Assembly: GCA_016794365.1 (NCBI GenBank)
Contig: JAEUKB010000041.1
Coordinates: 62,001-126,000 of the forward strand
Length of the DNA stretch: 64,000 bases
Source of the DNA: Myxococcales bacterium
GTDB taxonomy: Bacteria > Myxococcota_A > Polyangia > Palsa-1104 > JAEUJZ01
Reading direction: 5' to 3'
This document shows, one piece after another, positions 59,752-64,000 of the stretch (positions are counted from its first letter, which is position 1; every line of letters starts with the position of its first letter). Under the pieces are notes generated by a model that was not told where the DNA came from, ran no database searches, and saw nothing but the letters and a program-made list of their open reading frames with translations. The translations under genes were made by a program, and so were the position numbers.

Positions 59752-61833
59752 CTATTCTTCTTCTTCTTCGACGTGCTTCTTGGCGGCAATGACCTTGTCC
59801 GCCAGGTTCTGCGGCATCTCCGCGTAGTGCGACGCAGCCAGGCTGAAGCTGCCCCGTCCACCCGTCGCAGATCGCAAAAACGCCGAGTAATCCAGCGTCT
59901 CGCTCATCGGAATCTGCGCAATCACCACCTGGTTTTTGCCCTGCGATTCCATGCCGCTGATGTGCGCGCGACGGTTGTTCAGATCACCGATGATCGATCC
60001 CATGTATTCCTCGGGAATCGACACCTCGATCTTCATGTACGGCTCGAGCAGCACCGGCGACGCTTGCTTGAACGCAGTCAAAAAGCCTTTGCTGCCAGCC
60101 ATCTCGAAGCTGCGCGAGTCGCTATCGACATCGTGATACTTTCCGTCGAACAGTCGGACTTTCACGTCGGTGATTGGATAGCCAGCCAGACCGCCGCGTG
60201 ACATCCGCTCACGAATGCCTTTTTCCACCGACGGAATAAACTGCCGAGGAATCGAGCCTCCGACGATCGCATCTTCAAAGATCAGGTTCGATCCACGCGG
60301 CGCAGGCTCTAGATCGAGGAAACAGACGCCAAACTGACCTTTGCCGCCGGTCTGTTTCTTGTGCTTGCCTTCGACGTTTTTGGCGCGACCCCGGATCGTC
60401 TCCAGGTACGGAACGCGCGGTGGAGCCAGCTCGACTTCGACGCCCACCCGACGCAGCTTGTCCAGCGTCGCTTCGATGTGAATCGGACCACAGCCGCCAA
60501 TCAGCGTCTCTTTGGTCGCAGCATCGTACTCGACGGACAGCGCCAGATCTTCTTCGTGAATGTCGTGCAGCTTCTGCGCCAGCTTCGCTTCGTCGGTCTT
60601 GCCTTTCAGATGCAGCGAGTAGCGCACCACCGGGGCCGGAACCTGCGGCGGCGCAAACTTCACGGGCTCTTTTTCGTCGGAAAACGTATCGCCGATGCGC
60701 GTGGACTTCAGCTTGGCAATTCCGACGATGTCTCCCGCGTGTGCCTCGGGAACGCTCGTGCGCTTGCCCGGCGTGAACACGTACAGCTGTCCGACGCGCT
60801 CGCCCTTGTCGTGCGTCGAATTCCAGATCGGAGCATCTGCCGAGATCTTCCCCGACACGATCCGCACCAGCGCCAGCTTGCCGACTTCCGACGGAATGAT
60901 CTTGAACACGTACGCCGAAAGCGGCTCGTGACTGCGCGGCGAGCGACGCACTTCAGCGCTCGACTTGCCCGTTCCCGTCCAGACTCGACCGAGCGACGCG
61001 GGCGGCAGCAACGAAACCAGCGTATCGAGGAGCGGCTGAATGCCTCGGTTCTGCGCCGCCGAGCCACACAGCACCGGAAAGATCTTTCCAGCGGCAATCG
61101 CGCGCTGAAGTCCAACATGCAGCTCATCGTCGGTCAGCGTGCCAGCATCGAAGTAGATCGACATCAGCTCATCGTCAGAGCCTGCGACTTCTTCGACGAT
61201 CTTGTTGCGCGCTTCGGCCACCGCTGCCGCCATCGAAGCGGGAATGTCTCCGACGATGACTTCGCGACCGTCGTCTGAAAAGCGATAGGATTTTTGTGCA
61301 ACCAGATCGACGACACCCTCAAAGCTGCTCTCTGAACCGATCGGAAGCTGAAGCGCAACCGCCGACGGAGAAAGCACGCGCCGAACCTGATCGAGTACAC
61401 CCTCGAAGTCCGCTCGCTCGCGATCCATCTTGTTCACGAACACGACGCGAGGCAGATGCAGCGCATCGGCAGCTTCCCAGGTCTTTTCGGTGTAGACCTG
61501 CACGCCGTCCGACGCAGACACCACACACAGCGCGCAGTCCGCCGCCCCGATCGCCGTCAGCGTATCGAAGACAAAGTCGCCTTGCCCGGCGCTGTCGATC
61601 AGGTTGAGCTTGCTCTTTTGCCACTCGACTGCGACGACGTGCGGATTGATCGTGCCGCGACGCTTTTTTTCCTCGGGCTCGGTGTCCAGGTTCGATGTCT
61701 CGTCATCGACGCGGCCCAGTCGAGTCACCAGCTTGGCGTCGAACAAAATGGCCTCTCCGAGCGAAGTCTTCCCCGAACCACCATGCCCGATGACGACGAC
61801 GTCCCGAATCTCTGCTTCGCTGTAATTGCGCAT
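59752..61833 (-). CDS. Elongation factor G paralogue (EF-G2-like)
   Basis: 693 residues with the complete five-domain EF-G length. G1 GHGGSGKTSL (17-26), G4 NKMD (134-137), SAL-type G5. The G3 motif is DSAGQGDF: Gln84 stands where translational GTPases have the catalytic His and EF-G2 relatives often Tyr. Later VGGSIPRQFIPSVEKGIRERMSRGGLAGYPITDVKVRLFDGKYHDVDSD and EPYMKIEVSIPEEYMGSIIGDLNNRRAHI are domain IV-V signatures. C-terminus ends in Glu residues. Role may be in ribosome recycling or stress. ATG 61833 follows AGGAGG. Confidence 0.92.
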   Translation of the reverse strand: MRNYSEAEIRDVVVIGHGGSGKTSLGEAILFDAKLVTRLGRVDDETSNLDTEPEEKKRRGTINPHVVAVEWQKSKLNLIDSAGQGDFVFDTLTAIGAADCALCVVSASDGVQVYTEKTWEAADALHLPRVVFVNKMDRERADFEGVLDQVRRVLSPSAVALQLPIGSESSFEGVVDLVAQKSYRFSDDGREVIVGDIPASMAAAVAEARNKIVEEVAGSDDELMSIYFDAGTLTDDELHVGLQRAIAAGKIFPVLCGSAAQNRGIQPLLDTLVSLLPPASLGRVWTGTGKSSAEVRRSPRSHEPLSAYVFKIIPSEVGKLALVRIVSGKISADAPIWNSTHDKGERVGQLYVFTPGKRTSVPEAHAGDIVGIAKLKSTRIGDTFSDEKEPVKFAPPQVPAPVVRYSLHLKGKTDEAKLAQKLHDIHEEDLALSVEYDAATKETLIGGCGPIHIEATLDKLRRVGVEVELAPPRVPYLETIRGRAKNVEGKHKKQTGGKGQFGVCFLDLEPAPRGSNLIFEDAIVGGSIPRQFIPSVEKGIRERMSRGGLAGYPITDVKVRLFDGKYHDVDSDSRSFEMAGSKGFLTAFKQASPVLLEPYMKIEVSIPEEYMGSIIGDLNNRRAHISGMESQGKNQVVIAQIPMSETLDYSAFLRSATGGRGSFSLAASHYAEMPQNLADKVIAAKKHVEEEEE

Positions 61834-62002
61834 CTTGGAGGCCTCCTGACCCTTTATGTCGGTGGACAAGGTCTAACGTCGCAAGTCATCGCACGTCAGC
61901 GACGAACCAGCGACCAAACCTTACCTAAGAGGCGCGTATTTTACCTTCCCCCACAAGGAGCGATAGCGCCTTTTTCAGCGACTCTTGCGACTTTTTGGCG
62001 CG

Positions 62003-64000
62003 CTACGGTGACGACGGACTGGCTGGCGTCGCAGGCGCTCGCAGTCGCAGGTACTGTTCCATGTTGCGCACCGCCTGCCGAGGCTTCCCGCTCACCATCT
62101 GCGCCCGCGACAGGTAATAAAACACGCCGGGATGCCGCTGAAGATAGGACTCGTCATCGACCAGCTCGGCCAAGTGATCCAGTGCTTCGTCGGTCAGATC
62201 CGCTTTGTACAGCAAATACCCGAGCAGCAGCCGCACGTTCGGACCCATCTGCGTCACCCACTTCATCGGCCACTCACGCAGCTCGCGCAGCGCCAGGATG
62301 TACTCGCGCTGACCCAGATACCGTCGCGCCGTTTCCCACTGACGCAGGATCTGCGCTTGCTCATCGCTTCCCAGCCCGATCGGCAAAGACGGACTTCCCA
62401 GCGCGTCCGCAAAGTGTTCGTCGCTGCCATCCCAGCTCTGGCTCAGCGGTTCTTCGTGCTCCGTCGCGCTGCGCGGTCCAAACATCACGAGCAGCCGCGC
62501 CAGCTCGTCCGTCGCTGTGCCCCCACCGATACCGAGCGATCGATTGAGCAGCCGCGCCGCCGCCTTGCGCTTGCCCCGCATCAGCAGCGCCCGACCGAGC
62601 GCCGCGTAGACATCCGCCCGTCGCCCATCGCTCGATTCCTCACGCAGCCAAGCGGGCGCATCATCAAACGGCAGCCCATGCCCGATGAGATAGCGCTCAA
62701 ACCGTCCGTACATCCAGTCGTTGCTGTGAACACGCGGCACCGACGATTCGTGACGCATATAACCCAGCAAGTCCCGAGGCGCAGCGAACTCGATCCGCGC
62801 ATTGTCATCGGTATTGATAGATCCACCGACGGAAAAAGCGGACAGCTCATCAGGCGTCAGCAGCAGATCCGCCAGCACTTCTTCGGCGCGATCGATTCCA
62901 GCCCGTGACAGCTCGGCGCGCAGCGACGGAACCGCAAAGTTTTTTCGCAGTCGTCGCAGATCGAGCGGCAGCGGCTTCTGACTCGCCACCAAGATCATGT
63001 CGCTGGAGCCATATTCCGACGTAAACACATACGTATACGGAAACACGCTGGCAAAGCTGCGCAGCAGCGTCTTGATGTTCACCGGCGACAGCTCATACAG
63101 CTGAGCCCACTGACAGAACACTCCGTCGTCGGCCAGTCGGCTCTTCGCCAGCTTCCAGTAATCGATCGTAAACAGGTTCGACACGCCGGTGATCCACGGA
63201 TTCGACGGCTCACTGACGATCACGTCGTAGCGATCCTGCGACTGCGTCATGAAGTTTCGCCCGTCGCCGATGATCACGTTCACACGCGGATCTTTGCTGG
63301 GCAGATGGCTGACTTCGGCAAAAAAACGATCACCTGCTTCGACGACCGCTGGCTCTAGCTCGACGACATCGGCATGCGCGATCGGAAACTGCGTCACCGC
63401 ACCGATCGTCACGCCCGATCCGTAACCGACGACCGCCACACGCGGAGGCTTCTCCAGCGCCGTCGGATGCCACAAAAGCGGCATCAGCCCGACCATGATC
63501 TGCGTGCCCATGTCGTCGGAGTTTGAGGCATCGACCTTGCCGTTGTTCTTGAGCGCGATCGTCTTGCCCCAGCGCTCGACCGACACCGTCGTCGCAATCC
63601 CGTCTTTGTAATACAAAAGGTCCGGCAGAGGTCGATTGTGCAGTCGCACCACCGAGCGAGCCACCGACACCCGAAACAGTCCCGCCGCAAAGTGCGTCAG
63701 GTTCCAGCGCGGTGACAGATACGCAAACGTCGTCGCCAGCATCATCACCGTCAGCGCCAGCGCGATCGGTACCAGCCTGTTTTGCGACGAGGATCCAGGC
63801 TGCGACGATGGCACTGGATCCTGATTTTCAGACGAACTGGGCGACGAAGCGGACTCGGCAAACCACAACAGCAGCGCCGACAGTCCCGCCGTCACGAGCG
63901 CTCCACCGAGCAGCCCGCGCTGAAGTCCAAGTCCCGGCAGCACCAAAAATCCCGCCGCAAACGATCCAACAATCGACCCGAGCGTGTTCAGCGCATACGC
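62003..64000 (-). CDS. Spermidine-synthase-like membrane protein, 5' end cut by window
   Basis: At least 665 residues; the frame is open to the window edge, where it reads AYALNTLGSIVGSFAAGFLVLPGLGLQRGLLG, a pattern of membrane-embedded spermidine-synthase-like proteins (TM helices then soluble domain). Soluble domain: VAVVGYGSGVTIGAVTQFPIAHADVVELEP, VIIGDGRNFM, YDVIVSEPSNPWITGVSNLFT. Then a C-terminal helical repeat region (ADVYAALGRALLMRGKRKAAARLLNRSL ... REYILALRELREWP) of TPR kind. Aminopropyl transfer is inferred; many members lack the polyamine-binding Asp residues. Confidence 0.87.
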   Translation of the reverse strand, partial: AYALNTLGSIVGSFAAGFLVLPGLGLQRGLLGGALVTAGLSALLLWFAESASSPSSSENQDPVPSSQPGSSSQNRLVPIALALTVMMLATTFAYLSPRWNLTHFAAGLFRVSVARSVVRLHNRPLPDLLYYKDGIATTVSVERWGKTIALKNNGKVDASNSDDMGTQIMVGLMPLLWHPTALEKPPRVAVVGYGSGVTIGAVTQFPIAHADVVELEPAVVEAGDRFFAEVSHLPSKDPRVNVIIGDGRNFMTQSQDRYDVIVSEPSNPWITGVSNLFTIDYWKLAKSRLADDGVFCQWAQLYELSPVNIKTLLRSFASVFPYTYVFTSEYGSSDMILVASQKPLPLDLRRLRKNFAVPSLRAELSRAGIDRAEEVLADLLLTPDELSAFSVGGSINTDDNARIEFAAPRDLLGYMRHESSVPRVHSNDWMYGRFERYLIGHGLPFDDAPAWLREESSDGRRADVYAALGRALLMRGKRKAAARLLNRSLGIGGGTATDELARLLVMFGPRSATEHEEPLSQSWDGSDEHFADALGSPSLPIGLGSDEQAQILRQWETARRYLGQREYILALRELREWPMKWVTQMGPNVRLLLGYLLYKADLTDEALDHLAELVDDESYLQRHPGVFYYLSRAQMVSGKPRQAVRNMEQYLRLRAPATPASPSSP

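Overview
The window reads as a piece of a Myxococcota-type chromosome (probably a Polyangia relative; this is inferred from gene content, not from a marker gene). Signs are three Hanks-type Ser/Thr kinase loci (one with a C-terminal ATPase/TPR output), a HAMP-SpoIIE phosphatase, a MYXO-CTERM-like sorting tail on a VWA protein, lipoproteins with Asp-Met repeats and Cys-rich tails, an ECF sigma/FecR operon, type III glutamine synthetase, and uniformly high-GC, densely packed genes on both strands. No rRNA, tRNA, CRISPR array or prophage block was seen. Both outer genes are cut by the window: a lipid kinase on the left and a spermidine-synthase-like membrane protein on the right.

Layout. 1-9.3 kb: lipid kinase, DUF3108 protein, then a Ser/Thr kinase gene split in two by a 2.3-kb insert carrying a TetR regulator, its operator array and an amidase; next a ribbon-helix-helix protein, rpe, a zinc-ribbon protein and a GYF-like/TM/TPR protein. 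9.4-17.2 kb: a large Fe-S/cytochrome-b-like membrane protein, ruvB followed by a 125-bp inverted-repeat element, an unknown 425-aa protein, a 42/43-bp minisatellite and a membrane-anchored Fe-S/FAD reductase. 17.3-26.5 kb: an ECF sigma-FecR-exported protein operon, a Cys-rich lipoprotein, ttcA, a zinc-ribbon Ser/Thr kinase, an outer-membrane barrel and an aminotransferase. 26.7-34.3 kb: uppS-cdsA-PAP2-like, mscS, an Mpo1-like protein, an isolated tyrosine recombinase, folB, the VWA protein and inorganic pyrophosphatase. 34.5-41.1 kb: HelD-like helicase, glpD, a glycerate-kinase-like protein, an aminotransferase and coaD. 41.2-47.8 kb: a 1213-aa lipoprotein with an AT-rich centre, a YHYH lipoprotein, hemL and a peroxiredoxin. 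47.8-64 kb: a 1322-aa kinase/ATPase, a SpoIIE phosphatase divergent from a PAS protein, an adenylosuccinate-synthetase-like enzyme with an altered aspartate loop, a carotenoid-isomerase-like oxidoreductase, glnN, an EF-G paralogue and the spermidine-synthase-like gene.

The strongest observations are: (1) the kinase interruption, where a 7-bp direct repeat (GCGATAC) flanks the insert and removing the insert plus one repeat copy restores an exact 470-codon frame through the DFG motif; (2) the PurA-like protein, which keeps the catalytic Asp and His but has lost the Arg-rich aspartate-binding loop; (3) the Fe-S/haem/FAD electron-transfer proteins; (4) the inverted-repeat element ending ruvB; and (5) the EF-G paralogue whose catalytic His position is Gln. 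All family assignments are from reading motifs by eye; no database search was run.
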